Shown: in pieces, positions 8,372-17,439 of the stretch
Position numbering within the stretch: position 1 is the first letter of the stretch
Layout: each line of letters opens with the position of its first letter
Assembly (NCBI GenBank): GCA_017430765.1
Contig: JAFRMI010000003.1
Coordinates: forward strand, 10,643-74,642
Origin: Lachnospiraceae bacterium
GTDB taxonomy: Bacteria > Bacillota_A > Clostridia > Lachnospirales > Lachnospiraceae
Direction: 5' to 3'
DNA length: 64,000 bases
The notes under the pieces: generated by a model
What the model saw: only the letters and a program-made list of their open reading frames with translations
Databases searched by the model: none
Told to the model about the DNA's origin: nothing
Translations under genes and position numbers: made by a program

Positions 8372-9231
8372 TGAAACAACAGCAGACATTTGCTGCGGAG
8401 CAGCGCCGTAAGAATATTCTGACCGCTGTGTTCAGCATCATATGCGTTATATACGTACTTCCGGTGTTCTTTGTTGTGATTAACTCATTTAAACAGAACA
8501 CCTATGTCAAGACCGAGACGTTTGCGCTGCCCAATGCTGTGAACGGAGCGGGCTTCAGCAACTTTATAAAGGGTATGACCTTCGGCAACTATCCATTCTG
8601 GGACAGTGTGAAGTACAGTGTAATTATTACGATCCTCTCCACCGCCCTGATTCTTCTCTTTACGTCCATGGCAGCCTGGTACATTGCCCGTGTGAATTCC
8701 CTGTTCTGCCAGATCGTATATTATCTCTGCGTGTTCTCGATGGTTGTCCCGTTCCAGATGGTCATGTTTACGCTTTCCAAGACAGCGGACAAGCTTCATC
8801 TCAATACGCCCTGGACGATACCGATTGTATATCTGGGGTTTGGTGCGGGCCTGGCGATCTTCATGTTCGTCGGTTTTGTGAAATCCATCCCGCTTGAGAT
8901 CGAAGAAGCGGCCTCGATCGACGGCTGCGGCCCTCTGCGGACATATTTTGAGGTGGTATTTCCGATGCTTGTTCCGACACTGATCTCAGTAGGCATTCTC
9001 GAGATTATGTGGGTGTGGAACGACTACCTGCTGCCGTATCTGGTTCTCGATATCAATGTATACCGGACGATTCCCATCCATATTCAGTACCTGAAGGGAA
9101 GCTACGGTACGGTTGATCTCGGAGCAACCATGGCACTGATTCTTCTCAGCATCATACCGGTCGTCATCTTCTATCTGAGCTGCCAGAAATACATCATCAA
9201 GGGTGTTGCGGCCGGCGCGGTGAAGGGATAA
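8371..9231 (+). CDS. malG: Sugar ABC transporter permease, MalG type
   Basis: 286-residue partner permease with six predicted helices. Its EAA loop is EEAASIDGCGPLRTYFEVVF at about residues 173-192. It starts inside the stop codon of the preceding permease, with GGGAGG upstream. No ATP-binding subunit follows; the operon ends at a repeat block. In related bacteria one shared ATPase (MsmK/MsiK type) serves several sugar transporters, so an ATPase elsewhere is inferred. Confidence 0.87.
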   Translation: MKQQQTFAAEQRRKNILTAVFSIICVIYVLPVFFVVINSFKQNTYVKTETFALPNAVNGAGFSNFIKGMTFGNYPFWDSVKYSVIITILSTALILLFTSMAAWYIARVNSLFCQIVYYLCVFSMVVPFQMVMFTLSKTADKLHLNTPWTIPIVYLGFGAGLAIFMFVGFVKSIPLEIEEAASIDGCGPLRTYFEVVFPMLVPTLISVGILEIMWVWNDYLLPYLVLDINVYRTIPIHIQYLKGSYGTVDLGATMALILLSIIPVVIFYLSCQKYIIKGVAAGAVKG

Positions 9232-9237
9232 ATAATA

Positions 9238-9406
9238 TGAGTCAATGGGGACGGTTCTCATTGACTCATTTTTAATTTCAAAGGGAGTCAATGAGAACCT
9301 TCCCCGCGGACTCAATTTCGCATCCAAAACGAGTCAATGAGAACCGTCCCCGCAGACTCACTAATACGCAAAAAATGAGTCAACGAGAACCGTCCCCGCT
9401 GACTCA
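9238..9406. repeat. Four copies of a palindromic GTCA repeat
   Basis: Four units of about 29 bases at 9238-9268 (inverted), 9285-9313, 9331-9359 and 9376-9406. The shared core is TCAATGAGAACCGTCCCC and each unit is flanked by GAGTC and GACTC, so every copy can form a hairpin; the first has a perfect 10-bp arm (TGAGTCAATG). They fill the gap between convergent malG and malQ. Such GGGGACGGTTCT-type elements recur in Clostridia; I recall them as REP-like, but no RAYT transposase is nearby. Confidence 0.85.
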
Positions 9407-9419
9407 TTATCGTTCTGTT

Positions 9420-10907
9420 TTACAGTCTGCCGTACAGCATTGTGAGGCTGCGGATCCGTGACGCCAGCTCCGGTGTGAGTGCGTCGGCGGACATGCGCCA
9501 CAGCCAGTTTTTTCCGAGTGTCGACGGATGGTTGATTCTCGCGGAATTGTCGAGACCCAGATAATCCTGCATCGGGATGACGGAGAGGTCCGCGACGGAA
9601 GAGTGCGCCGCGATGATCATCTTTTCGACGATCTCCTGCGGGTCGTCGGTCCGCACGTCGAGGAAGGCCTTTACCTTCGCGAGTTCCTCAGGAAGGATGC
9701 TGCGGGTCCAGCCGAGCAGTGTCTCATTGTCATGCGTGCCCGTGTAGACGACGCAGTTCTTCTCGTAATTGAACGGGAGATAGTCGTTGGCTCCGGTGGA
9801 GTCCCTGGAGTCAAACGCGAATTCCAGTACTTTCATATTCGGAAAATGCGTCCATCTTACCATTTCCCGGACCGAGTCCGTGATGTAGCCGAGATCTTCC
9901 GCAATGATATCCAGTTCCCCGAACTTTTCTTTAAGTGCCCGGAAGAGAGAGATTCCGGGTCCTTTTTCCCAGTGCCCGCTGACCGCCGTCTCTTCTCCGG
10001 CGGCGACTGCGAAGTATTCATCGAATCCCCGGAAATGATCGATCCGGATGATGTCGTAGAGTTCGAGACATTTTTCGATCCGGCGGATCCACCAGGCATA
10101 CCCTGTATCCTCGTGTACAGCCCAGTCATAGAGCGGATTTCCCCAGAGCTGACCGGTCGCGGAGAATCCGTCTGGGGGAACGCCCGCCACCTGGCGGATT
10201 CTTCCCCGTTCATCTGTCTGGAACAGCTCGCGATGCGCCCAGAAATCGGCACTGTCCGGTGCGACGTAGATCGGAATATCCCCGACAATGCGGATCCCCA
10301 AAGAGTTGACATAACTTTTCAGAGCGTGCCATTCCCTTGAGAACTCATATTGCAGATATTCATAAAAGCCGATTTCTCCGCGAAGCTTTTCGGTCCATGA
10401 AGCGACCGCGTCCGCCTCATGAAGGGACAGCGGTTCTTCCCAGCTGTCGAGCGGCGCACCGCCGTGTACGTCTTTGACAGCCATAAAGAGGGCGTAATCC
10501 GGAAGCCAGAACGCATTGTTTCTGACGAACGCCTGAAAATCCGGGCGTTCCTTGTGGTCACTCCTCTCATAGGCGAGATGAAGGAGAGGAAAGCGTTTTT
10601 TGTACTGGGCACCGTAGTCAATGGACGACTCCTGTGTCAGCTCCGCAGCCGCACATTCCTCCTGGCTTAGGAGACCCTGACGGATCAGTTCCGGGAGGCT
10701 GATAAAATAAGGATTACCGGCGAAGGTCGAGAACGACTGATAGGGGGAATCTCCGTACCCGGTCGGTCCGACCGGGAGGATCTGCCAGACACTTTGTCCG
10801 GACTCCTTTAAAAAATCCGCGAAGCGATACGCTTCATCAGAAAAGCAGCCGATTCCATACGGTCCGGGGAGAGAGAAGATGGGAAGAAGAATGCCTGTTT
10901 TTCTCAT
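9420..10907 (-). CDS. malQ: 4-alpha-glucanotransferase (amylomaltase)
   Basis: About 495 residues, GH77. Transfers alpha-1,4-glucan segments between maltodextrins in the cytosol. N-terminal GILLPIFSLPGPYGIGCFS and WQILPVGPTGYGDSPYQS are family hallmarks; RIDHFRGF carries the nucleophile Asp, IIAEDLG the acid/base Glu, and GTHDNETLLGW the third acidic residue. I chose the ATG at 10907 because GAGGTG is 8 bases upstream; upstream in-frame ATGs are too close to it. Convergent with malG and part of the maltodextrin region. Confidence 0.94.
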   Translation of the reverse strand: MRKTGILLPIFSLPGPYGIGCFSDEAYRFADFLKESGQSVWQILPVGPTGYGDSPYQSFSTFAGNPYFISLPELIRQGLLSQEECAAAELTQESSIDYGAQYKKRFPLLHLAYERSDHKERPDFQAFVRNNAFWLPDYALFMAVKDVHGGAPLDSWEEPLSLHEADAVASWTEKLRGEIGFYEYLQYEFSREWHALKSYVNSLGIRIVGDIPIYVAPDSADFWAHRELFQTDERGRIRQVAGVPPDGFSATGQLWGNPLYDWAVHEDTGYAWWIRRIEKCLELYDIIRIDHFRGFDEYFAVAAGEETAVSGHWEKGPGISLFRALKEKFGELDIIAEDLGYITDSVREMVRWTHFPNMKVLEFAFDSRDSTGANDYLPFNYEKNCVVYTGTHDNETLLGWTRSILPEELAKVKAFLDVRTDDPQEIVEKMIIAAHSSVADLSVIPMQDYLGLDNSARINHPSTLGKNWLWRMSADALTPELASRIRSLTMLYGRL

Positions 10908-11058
10908 AGTCATACACCTCGTCAATGATTTTTTGAAAGATGGTGCAGGGCAGTGTTCGGAATATCATATATCTTTGAGAACGGATACGATTGTCTTTTC
11001 CTGTGCGGCAGGCAGCGGCAATACGAAGTGAGCCGCAGCCATATAACCCGGCAATATG

Positions 11059-11682
11059 TCAGAAACGCTCATCTTCGGGAATCAGACTTCTAAGCACCGG
11101 CCAATACAGGAGCGAAGAGAGGTCCGCCGGCAGCGAGATCCCCATGAGAAAAGCGATGGGCATAAGACGCGTCACCTGCGTGAACAGGAAGAGACATCCG
11201 AGATGAATGACAAGGATTGTCACGGTTTTCGGGAAATTGGCGACGGCGAGGAGGGCCGCATTTTTCAGTGTGGCACGGAGGGTGTTTTCAAATTTCGCCA
11301 TGAGCGGAAACGCAAAAGCCGCGACGGACGCTATAAGAACACCTGCTACGGAGATCGGGATGATGAAAAAATCCGGTATCGCGCTGCTTTGGGTAACGAT
11401 CAGGTAGTCCATAAAGATAAAAAAACCCGCAGCAAGAAAGAGCATCCATACAGGCGTCGCAGTTTTTAAATTCCCCTTGAACTGTTTCCAGTATGTCGGG
11501 AGAATTTTACCTTCCGTTCCTTCCCGGTGCTGGATTATAATATAATGCATCGATGTGATGGCAGCCCCGGCCGTGACGATCGGGATCGAGAACAGAAGGG
11601 TGAGAAAGTTTAAGGCGACGAGTACCGTCAGCTCATTCATGCCCTTGAAGACGGGGCCGTCAAGTCCGAAAATCTGATTCAT
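11059..11682 (-). CDS. YesL-like (DUF624) membrane protein
   Basis: 207-residue protein with about four to five hydrophobic helices and the DUF624 opening (FGLDGPVFKGMNELTVLVALNFLTLLFSIP pattern, residues 5-34). Members are often encoded beside carbohydrate ABC transporters of Bacillota; no biochemical role is established. Upstream of malQ on the same strand with a 150-base gap, so cotranscription is possible. Confidence 0.8.
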   Translation of the reverse strand: MNQIFGLDGPVFKGMNELTVLVALNFLTLLFSIPIVTAGAAITSMHYIIIQHREGTEGKILPTYWKQFKGNLKTATPVWMLFLAAGFFIFMDYLIVTQSSAIPDFFIIPISVAGVLIASVAAFAFPLMAKFENTLRATLKNAALLAVANFPKTVTILVIHLGCLFLFTQVTRLMPIAFLMGISLPADLSSLLYWPVLRSLIPEDERF

Positions 11683-11941
11683 GGGATTCCTCTTTACTGT
11701 GCCGGCGTGATGCCGTATGTGTTTACCGGAACAAAGTCCGCAAGCGGACTGCAGCTTCTCCGCCTTTTATACATGAGGGGCGCGCAGCCGGACTTTGCGG
11801 TGCTGCCCGTCCCGCGGACGGGCATTCAGGCGGGCCGAAGTGAGGCGAAGACCGCCGCGTGGGCGGGATCCCTTAGATTCTCTCATATAAAGTACATGGA
11901 ATCAACCTCTGCGGCGGAAAGTACAGGAAAGGTTTTCAGAA
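11683..11941. other. Intergenic gap with two strong hairpins
   Basis: No credible gene. AGTCCGC-AA-GCGGACT at 11735-11750 and TGCCCGTCC-CGC-GGACGGGCA at 11804-11824 are perfect inverted repeats. A weak AGGAAAGG site precedes the alpha-glucosidase start; no clear promoter was found. Confidence 0.5.
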
Positions 11942-13660
11942 ATGAAGAGACAGTGGTGGCACGGAAAAACCGCGTATCAGATCTATCCGAAAAGTTTTTG
12001 TGATTCGAACGGGGACGGGATCGGAGATCTGAGGGGGATTATCAGCAAATTGGATTATCTGAAAGATCTGGGGATTGATATCGTATGGCTCTCCCCGATC
12101 TACGTATCTCCTCTGGCGGACCAGGGGTATGATATTGCTGATTATTACAGCATAGATCCCCGATTTGGGACGATGGATGATATGGACGAGCTGCTTGCGG
12201 AAGCAGGTAAGCGGGATATGTATATTGTGATGGATCTCGTTGTGAACCACTGCTCGGACGAGCACGAGTGGTTCCGGAAGGCCTGTGCGGATCCATACGG
12301 GAAATACGGCAGATATTTTTATATTGAGAAGCTGGAAGCCCCCGTTCCGCCTAAGGAGAGGGAGGCGGACTGCGCCTATCTGGAGGACGGGCGGAAACTG
12401 CCGTCAAACTGGAGATCCTATTTCGGGGGACCTGTGTGGGAGAAGTTGCCGGGCCATGAGGATCTCGTCTATCTGCATGTCTTCCACAAAAAGCAGCCGG
12501 ACCTCAACTGGGAAAACCCGGAAGTCCGCGAGGAGATCTACCGGATGATCAACTGGTGGCTTGACAGGGGGCTCGCCGGCTTCCGGATCGATGCGATCAT
12601 TAATATTAAAAAGGCCCTGCCTTTTAAGAATTATCCGGCGGACCGGCCCGACGGGCTCAGCGATGTGCATAATGAACTGCATGAAGCAAAAGGCGTCGGT
12701 GAATTTCTGGGTGAGATGCGGGACCGTACATTTAAGCCGCACAATGCCTTTACGGTCGGAGAAGTCTTTGACGAAAAAGAGGAGGAGCTGCCGGATTTCA
12801 TAGGAGATAACGGGTACTTTTCCTCGATGTTCGATTTCGCGGAGACGGTCTGGGGAAGCGGGGACGGAGGATGGCACGAGAGCCTTGCTATAACCCCCGA
12901 TGCATACCGGGACTGTGTCTTCGGTACACAGGAGAGAATCGGTGATATTGGCTTCATTTCCAATATTATTGAGAATCACGACGAGCCGCGCGGGGTGAGC
13001 CGCTATATTCCGGAGGGAGAGGCGGATGTGACGGCCAAAAAGATGCTCGCGACGGTATATTTTCTCGTGAAGGGACTGCCCTGGATCTACCAGGGGCAGG
13101 AGATCGGGATGGAGAATTACCCATTTACCTCGCTCGATGAGGTGGACGATATATCGTCCATCGACGCCTATCACGTGGCGCGCAGGGCGGGTGTCTCCCA
13201 CAATGACGCCCTTCGCCTGATCGGAAAATACGGCCGCGATAACGCCCGCACCCCGTTTCAGTGGACCGCCGGAAAGAACGCCGGTTTTACGGAGGGAACG
13301 CCTTGGCTCAGGGTGAATCCGAACTATCAGGAGATTAATCTGGAAGCCCAGATGCGGGATCCGGATTCGGTGTACTCCTATTACAGGAAGCTGACCGCGC
13401 TGCGGAAAGATCCGGCGTATGCGGAAACGCTTGTGCACGGGGACTTTGAGCCGTATCTGGCGGATATGCACAACGTGATGGCATATTACAGGAGGAGCGA
13501 ATCACAGACGCTGCTGATTATGGCGAACTATCAGAAGGAGGCGCGGGAGCTCCCGCTGCCGGGAGCAGTCCGTCTGATCCTCAGCAATCTGCCGGAGGTC
13601 CCGATTCGGGAAGACAGCATCTTCCTTGAGGGCTACCAGGCTGTGGTGCTGGAAGAGTGA
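11942..13660 (+). CDS. malL: GH13 alpha-glucosidase (maltase / oligo-glucosidase type)
   Basis: 572-residue cytosolic exo-glucosidase. Conserved regions: MDLVVNHCSDEH, GFRIDAI with nucleophile D217, TVGEVF with acid/base E274, and IENHDEPR with D347; WYQGQEIGM-like WIYQGQEIGMEN follows. In GH13 subfamily 31 the residue after the nucleophile tracks linkage: Val in alpha-1,6-specific members, Ala or Thr in alpha-1,4-active ones. Here it is Ala218, favouring maltose and maltodextrins over isomaltose; that is inference. Completes the intracellular maltodextrin route with MalQ. Confidence 0.9.
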   Translation: MKRQWWHGKTAYQIYPKSFCDSNGDGIGDLRGIISKLDYLKDLGIDIVWLSPIYVSPLADQGYDIADYYSIDPRFGTMDDMDELLAEAGKRDMYIVMDLVVNHCSDEHEWFRKACADPYGKYGRYFYIEKLEAPVPPKEREADCAYLEDGRKLPSNWRSYFGGPVWEKLPGHEDLVYLHVFHKKQPDLNWENPEVREEIYRMINWWLDRGLAGFRIDAIINIKKALPFKNYPADRPDGLSDVHNELHEAKGVGEFLGEMRDRTFKPHNAFTVGEVFDEKEEELPDFIGDNGYFSSMFDFAETVWGSGDGGWHESLAITPDAYRDCVFGTQERIGDIGFISNIIENHDEPRGVSRYIPEGEADVTAKKMLATVYFLVKGLPWIYQGQEIGMENYPFTSLDEVDDISSIDAYHVARRAGVSHNDALRLIGKYGRDNARTPFQWTAGKNAGFTEGTPWLRVNPNYQEINLEAQMRDPDSVYSYYRKLTALRKDPAYAETLVHGDFEPYLADMHNVMAYYRRSESQTLLIMANYQKEARELPLPGAVRLILSNLPEVPIREDSIFLEGYQAVVLEE

Positions 13661-13727
13661 ACCGCGGGGACAGGAACCGCGGCCGGCCGATAAAATTTGA
13701 AATTTCATTGATATTACAAGGAATATG

Positions 13728-13757
13728 AGCCATCGGAGGAGCGTCCCCGGTGGCTTA
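13728..13757 (+). terminator. Possible terminator after alpha-glucosidase
   Basis: AGCCATCGG / CCGGTGGCT (one wobble pair) with a 10-base loop, followed by TATCTTGTC. The T run is poor. Confidence 0.35.
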
Positions 13758-13825
13758 TCTTGTCAAGATATCTCTTCCGTGATACCTTTTATAAAGACAA
13801 ATAGAAATCATGGGGAGGTACGGCA

Positions 13826-15289
13826 ATGTCCTGTACAACGATTCTGGTAGGAAAAAAGGCAAGCAATGACGGGTCCACAATGATCGCGAGGACGGACGAC
13901 GGGCATTTTGACGTGAAGAAGCTCCTGGTCGTGAAGCCGGAAAGCAGCAGGAAGACGTATAAGAGCGTGATTTCCCGCGCGGAGATCCCGCTCCCGGAGC
14001 ACCCGATGCGCTATACGGCGTGTCCCAGCGTGGATCCTTCGCAGGGAACCTGGGCGGCGACCGGGATCAATGCGGCTAATGTCGGGATGACAGCGACGGA
14101 GACCATCACATCGAACCCGCGGGTTCTTGCGGCGGATCCGTTTGTGACATACCGGAAGGCGAAGAAGAGAGGAGAAAAGGATGTGCCGGGCGGCATCGGG
14201 GAAGAGGATATTGTAAGTCTGGTGCTCCCTTATATTCACTCCGCGCGGGAAGGCGTTCTGCGGCTGGCATCCCTTCTGGAAAAATACGGCACCTATGAGC
14301 CCAACGGCATCGCTTTCAATGACGCGGACGAGGTCTGGTGGCTCGAGACGATCGGAGGCCATCACTGGATCGCGCGGCGCGTTCCCGACGACGCCTGCGT
14401 GATCAACCCGAATCAGTTCGGAATGGATGCATTTGACATGGAAGACGCGTTCGGGGAACAGAAAGCCCACCTCTGCTCCGCGGATCTGCGGGAATTTATC
14501 CGGGACAGCCATCTGGACCTCAACCGGGACGGCGTCTTTAATCCGCGGAATATATTCGGATCCCACACGGACTTTGATCATATCTACAACACGCCGCGGG
14601 CGTGGTTTATGGGCCGGTATCTGACCCCGTTCTCCCGCAGATGGGACGGGGAGAGTGCCGAGTTCACACCCGAAAGTGACAATATTCCGTGGGCTTTAGT
14701 GCCTGATCGGAAGGTGGCGGCAGAGGATGTCAAATATATGCTTTCCTCGCATTATCAGGGGACGCCGTTCAATCCCTACGCGGCGCATGACACCGGAAAG
14801 CGCGGGATCTACCGCCCGATCGGCATCAACCGGACGGGCGTCACCTCGATCTGCCAGATCCGGAGCGATGTGCCGGATGAAATCAGGGGGCTTGAGTGGA
14901 TCTGCTTCGGATCGACAACATTTGACGCGGCCCTGCCTGTGTATGCGAATGTCTCCCGGATGCCGGCATATCTTTGCGACGTGACCCTTGACACGACGAC
15001 AGAGAATTTTTACTGGGCAAGCCGTATGATCGGCGCTCTCGCAGATGCCAGCTACGGGTCCTGCATCCAGCTGATCGACCGGTATCAGAAAGCGGTGTTC
15101 ACTGAAGGCCGGCGGATCGTGCGCGAGTATGACCGGCGGATGCGGGAGAGCGGCGACTTTACGCTGGCGGAAGATGCGAACCGGGAGCTCGCCGCTATGG
15201 CAAAGAGGGAAACAACGGAGACGCTCGGGAAGGTTCTTTTAGAGCGCAGCAAGGATATGAAGAACGGGTTCAACCGCGCAGACAATTAA
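13826..15289 (+). CDS. C69-family dipeptidase
   Basis: 487-residue Ntn-hydrolase of the PepD type. The N-terminus MSCTTILVGK places Cys3 to become the N-terminal nucleophile after short processing; SNDGSTMIARTDD follows as in the family. Internal segments TWAATGINAANVGMTATET and EVWWLETIGGHHW are typical of cytosolic C69 dipeptidases. GGGGAGG lies upstream of the ATG. Probably takes part in peptide use; no transport gene adjoins. Confidence 0.9.
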   Translation: MSCTTILVGKKASNDGSTMIARTDDGHFDVKKLLVVKPESSRKTYKSVISRAEIPLPEHPMRYTACPSVDPSQGTWAATGINAANVGMTATETITSNPRVLAADPFVTYRKAKKRGEKDVPGGIGEEDIVSLVLPYIHSAREGVLRLASLLEKYGTYEPNGIAFNDADEVWWLETIGGHHWIARRVPDDACVINPNQFGMDAFDMEDAFGEQKAHLCSADLREFIRDSHLDLNRDGVFNPRNIFGSHTDFDHIYNTPRAWFMGRYLTPFSRRWDGESAEFTPESDNIPWALVPDRKVAAEDVKYMLSSHYQGTPFNPYAAHDTGKRGIYRPIGINRTGVTSICQIRSDVPDEIRGLEWICFGSTTFDAALPVYANVSRMPAYLCDVTLDTTTENFYWASRMIGALADASYGSCIQLIDRYQKAVFTEGRRIVREYDRRMRESGDFTLAEDANRELAAMAKRETTETLGKVLLERSKDMKNGFNRADN

Positions 15290-15336
15290 CGGGACAGGGG
15301 CGTGAATGGTGCCCCAATCTAATGAATATGTGTGGA

Positions 15337-15363
15337 TCAGGGGGCCAAAAACGGGCCCCCTGA
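15337..15363. terminator. Hairpin between dipeptidase and hemC
   Basis: TCAGGGGGCC / GGCCCCCTGA, perfect 10-bp stem between convergent genes, without a long T run on either side. Confidence 0.5.
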
Positions 15364-15381
15364 CGAAAATGCGTGAACATC

Positions 15382-16242
15382 TTATGATGCAGTAAGTATT
15401 TCTATTACTTTTTCTTTTAACCGGGGAAGATCCTCCCTGCCGCCGGATTCCACGGCCTGTTTCCTGTCAAACACGGCTCGAAGCGTCACACGACGTCCCT
15501 CAAATGCGGCATATACACCCATGGCAGTGGTACAGTCCGCCTGCATTCTGCAGAAAAGATCGCGTTCCGTTTCAAAGCGCTCCCAGACAGCCGGATCCGT
15601 AATCCCGCGGAGGATTTCCGCGGCCTCCGCATCATCTTCCCTGCACTGCAGCGCAAGAATTCCCTGACATGCCGCCGGGATCATCTCATCCGGGGAAAAG
15701 GTATGTACTTTAAGCCCGGTGAGATCCGGCGCAAGGCGCGTTAGGCCGGCTTCCGCAAGTACAATTCCATCGTATTCTCCGCTGAGCAGTTTATGGATCC
15801 GTGTATTGATATTTCCTCTGATCTGCCTGCACTTTGCATTCGGAAGACAGGTGCGAAGCGCCATTTCCCGCCGGACACTTCCCGTGCCGATCACACGCAG
15901 GTCTTCCATTCTTTTTCCTTCCGCAAAGAGCAGACAGTCGAGCGGAGATGCGGCTTCCGGCGTGCCGGCGATCACAAGTCCGTCCGCGGTCCTGAAAGGA
16001 AGGTCTTTTCCGCAGTGTACCGCGATGTCCGCCGTGCCGGCAAGAAGCGCGTTCTCAATTTCCCGTACAAAAAGACCGTTTCCGCCGATCTTTCGCAGAG
16101 CGCTTTCCCGGTCATTATCCCCTTTTGTTTTTACCACCTCAAAGACTGTCTCGATACCGTTCCGTGCGAGCAGCCCTCTCACATATTCCGCCTGCGCGCG
16201 GGAAAGCAGGCTTCCTCTCGCCGCCACGATCAATTTCCGCAT
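15382..16242 (-). CDS. hemC: Porphobilinogen deaminase
   Basis: 286 residues. Joins four porphobilinogens into hydroxymethylbilane in tetrapyrrole synthesis. Visible motifs: AARGSLLSRAQAEYV, KTKGD, IGTGSVRREMALR, RGNINTRIHKL, LAEAGLTRL, IPAACQGILALQCR, and a Cys in RMQADCTTAMGVYA at the place of the dipyrromethane-cofactor cysteine. Start at 16242 has AGGCGG upstream. No other haem or cobalamin gene is present in this window, which is unusual since hemC is usually clustered. Confidence 0.92.
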   Translation of the reverse strand: MRKLIVAARGSLLSRAQAEYVRGLLARNGIETVFEVVKTKGDNDRESALRKIGGNGLFVREIENALLAGTADIAVHCGKDLPFRTADGLVIAGTPEAASPLDCLLFAEGKRMEDLRVIGTGSVRREMALRTCLPNAKCRQIRGNINTRIHKLLSGEYDGIVLAEAGLTRLAPDLTGLKVHTFSPDEMIPAACQGILALQCREDDAEAAEILRGITDPAVWERFETERDLFCRMQADCTTAMGVYAAFEGRRVTLRAVFDRKQAVESGGREDLPRLKEKVIEILTAS

Positions 16243-16336
16243 AGTTTCACCGCCTCTTAATGTCGAGCATTCCGTCTGCGATTTCATTATATGCTGAAGC
16301 GCCGTTCACCGCCTCGCGGGCGGACAGCGGAGCCGT

Positions 16337-16954
16337 CTAACCGCGCCGGTCTCCCGCAGACGTCCGCATATTCTGCATAATCGGAAGCATCCGTTTTGCC
16401 ATCAGAGCAGCCAGCACACACAGCACAAAATCCGGCACCACTGTGCTGAGAAACCACACGGCGATGAGTTCACGGAATCCGATCGTCATTCCGTTTGTCA
16501 GGACATAGTTGAACATAATATAATAATAAATCAGTCCGCACAGGTAATACGACATTTCCCCGGCAAATGCAGCCGCGAGAAGCTGGGGAAATCCCTTTTT
16601 TTTCAATCCTTTCATTACTGCACCGGCAACGAACGCCGCCGCGGCGAACCCGATCAGAAAACCGAAGGTCGGCTTCATGACATAGGCGAACCCTCCCCCG
16701 TGCGCAAAGATCGGGAGACCGGCAAGACCGAGAATAAGATATGCCGTCACACTCAGAAACCCCAGTTTCGGTCCGAGAAGAAACCCTGCGAGCAGGGCAA
16801 AGAAAAACTGCAGCGAGAAGGTTACCTGGAAAAAGCCGAGCGGTATCATGATCTTGATAAACGCCCCGACAGCGATCAGGGCTACAAACAATCCGGAGAA
16901 AACGATGTCACGTACTGAAATGGATCCCTGATACGTTCTTTCTCTTTCTGTCAT
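16337..16954 (-). CDS. bioY: Biotin ECF transporter S component
   Basis: 205-residue membrane protein of the BioY family: six helices, with the conserved pattern of LGPKLGFLSVTAYLILGLAGLPIFAHGGG at about residues 58-87 and KPTFGFLIGF. Works as the substrate-binding subunit for biotin, with an energising ECF module encoded elsewhere or alone. Start chosen at 16954 with AAAGGAGA upstream. Divergent from the Tad cluster. Confidence 0.9.
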   Translation of the reverse strand: MTERERTYQGSISVRDIVFSGLFVALIAVGAFIKIMIPLGFFQVTFSLQFFFALLAGFLLGPKLGFLSVTAYLILGLAGLPIFAHGGGFAYVMKPTFGFLIGFAAAAFVAGAVMKGLKKKGFPQLLAAAFAGEMSYYLCGLIYYYIMFNYVLTNGMTIGFRELIAVWFLSTVVPDFVLCVLAALMAKRMLPIMQNMRTSAGDRRG

Positions 16955-17439
16955 TATCACCCGTCTCCTTTCTCTATGGCCTTTAAAGCGTATGACAATT
17001 ACCGAGTATATTCGGCTGCTCACTATAGTATCATATTTGTAAGTGCGGAACAATTTTTCCGGCAGACATTGATTTTTTTTATTTTTTGATGATCTTTCTG
17101 CAAGATTATTATAAAAACGGAAATATCCACAAAAGCGGCATTCCGAATTCAGTCACTATTCCGATATTGCATGCGGAAAGACTATTCGCTATACTGTTCC
17201 GCATAAGACAGATGTCCGGATACTTCACAACTTCCAGGGAAGGATTTCCGCCGGTGCGGTACGTCCCTCCGATCCGTTCATCGCAGACCCTTCTGTCTTT
17301 CCGGCATAACGTCTCCGTGTGCCGTATCACCCGGTTTTATTTCGAATAATGAATCTTAAAGTGGATTTGACGCCTGTGATCTGATTCGCGGGATGGCATT
17401 TTCACTCATTATTATATCCTTTTTTTGGGAGGGGGAGAG
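16955..17439. other. Long gap between bioY and the Tad cluster
   Basis: 485 bases. AT-rich around 17030-17110. It must hold promoters for both divergent units, but I could not identify convincing -35/-10 pairs or operators, and the short open frames in it lack start signals. Confidence 0.5.

Noticed and set aside
11707..12003. 98-residue open frame before the alpha-glucosidase
   Set aside because: No ribosome site, runs over two palindromes and into the next gene's start.
17086..17349. 87-residue open frame before cpaF
   Set aside because: No start signal and low-complexity AT-rich sequence; likely promoter DNA.
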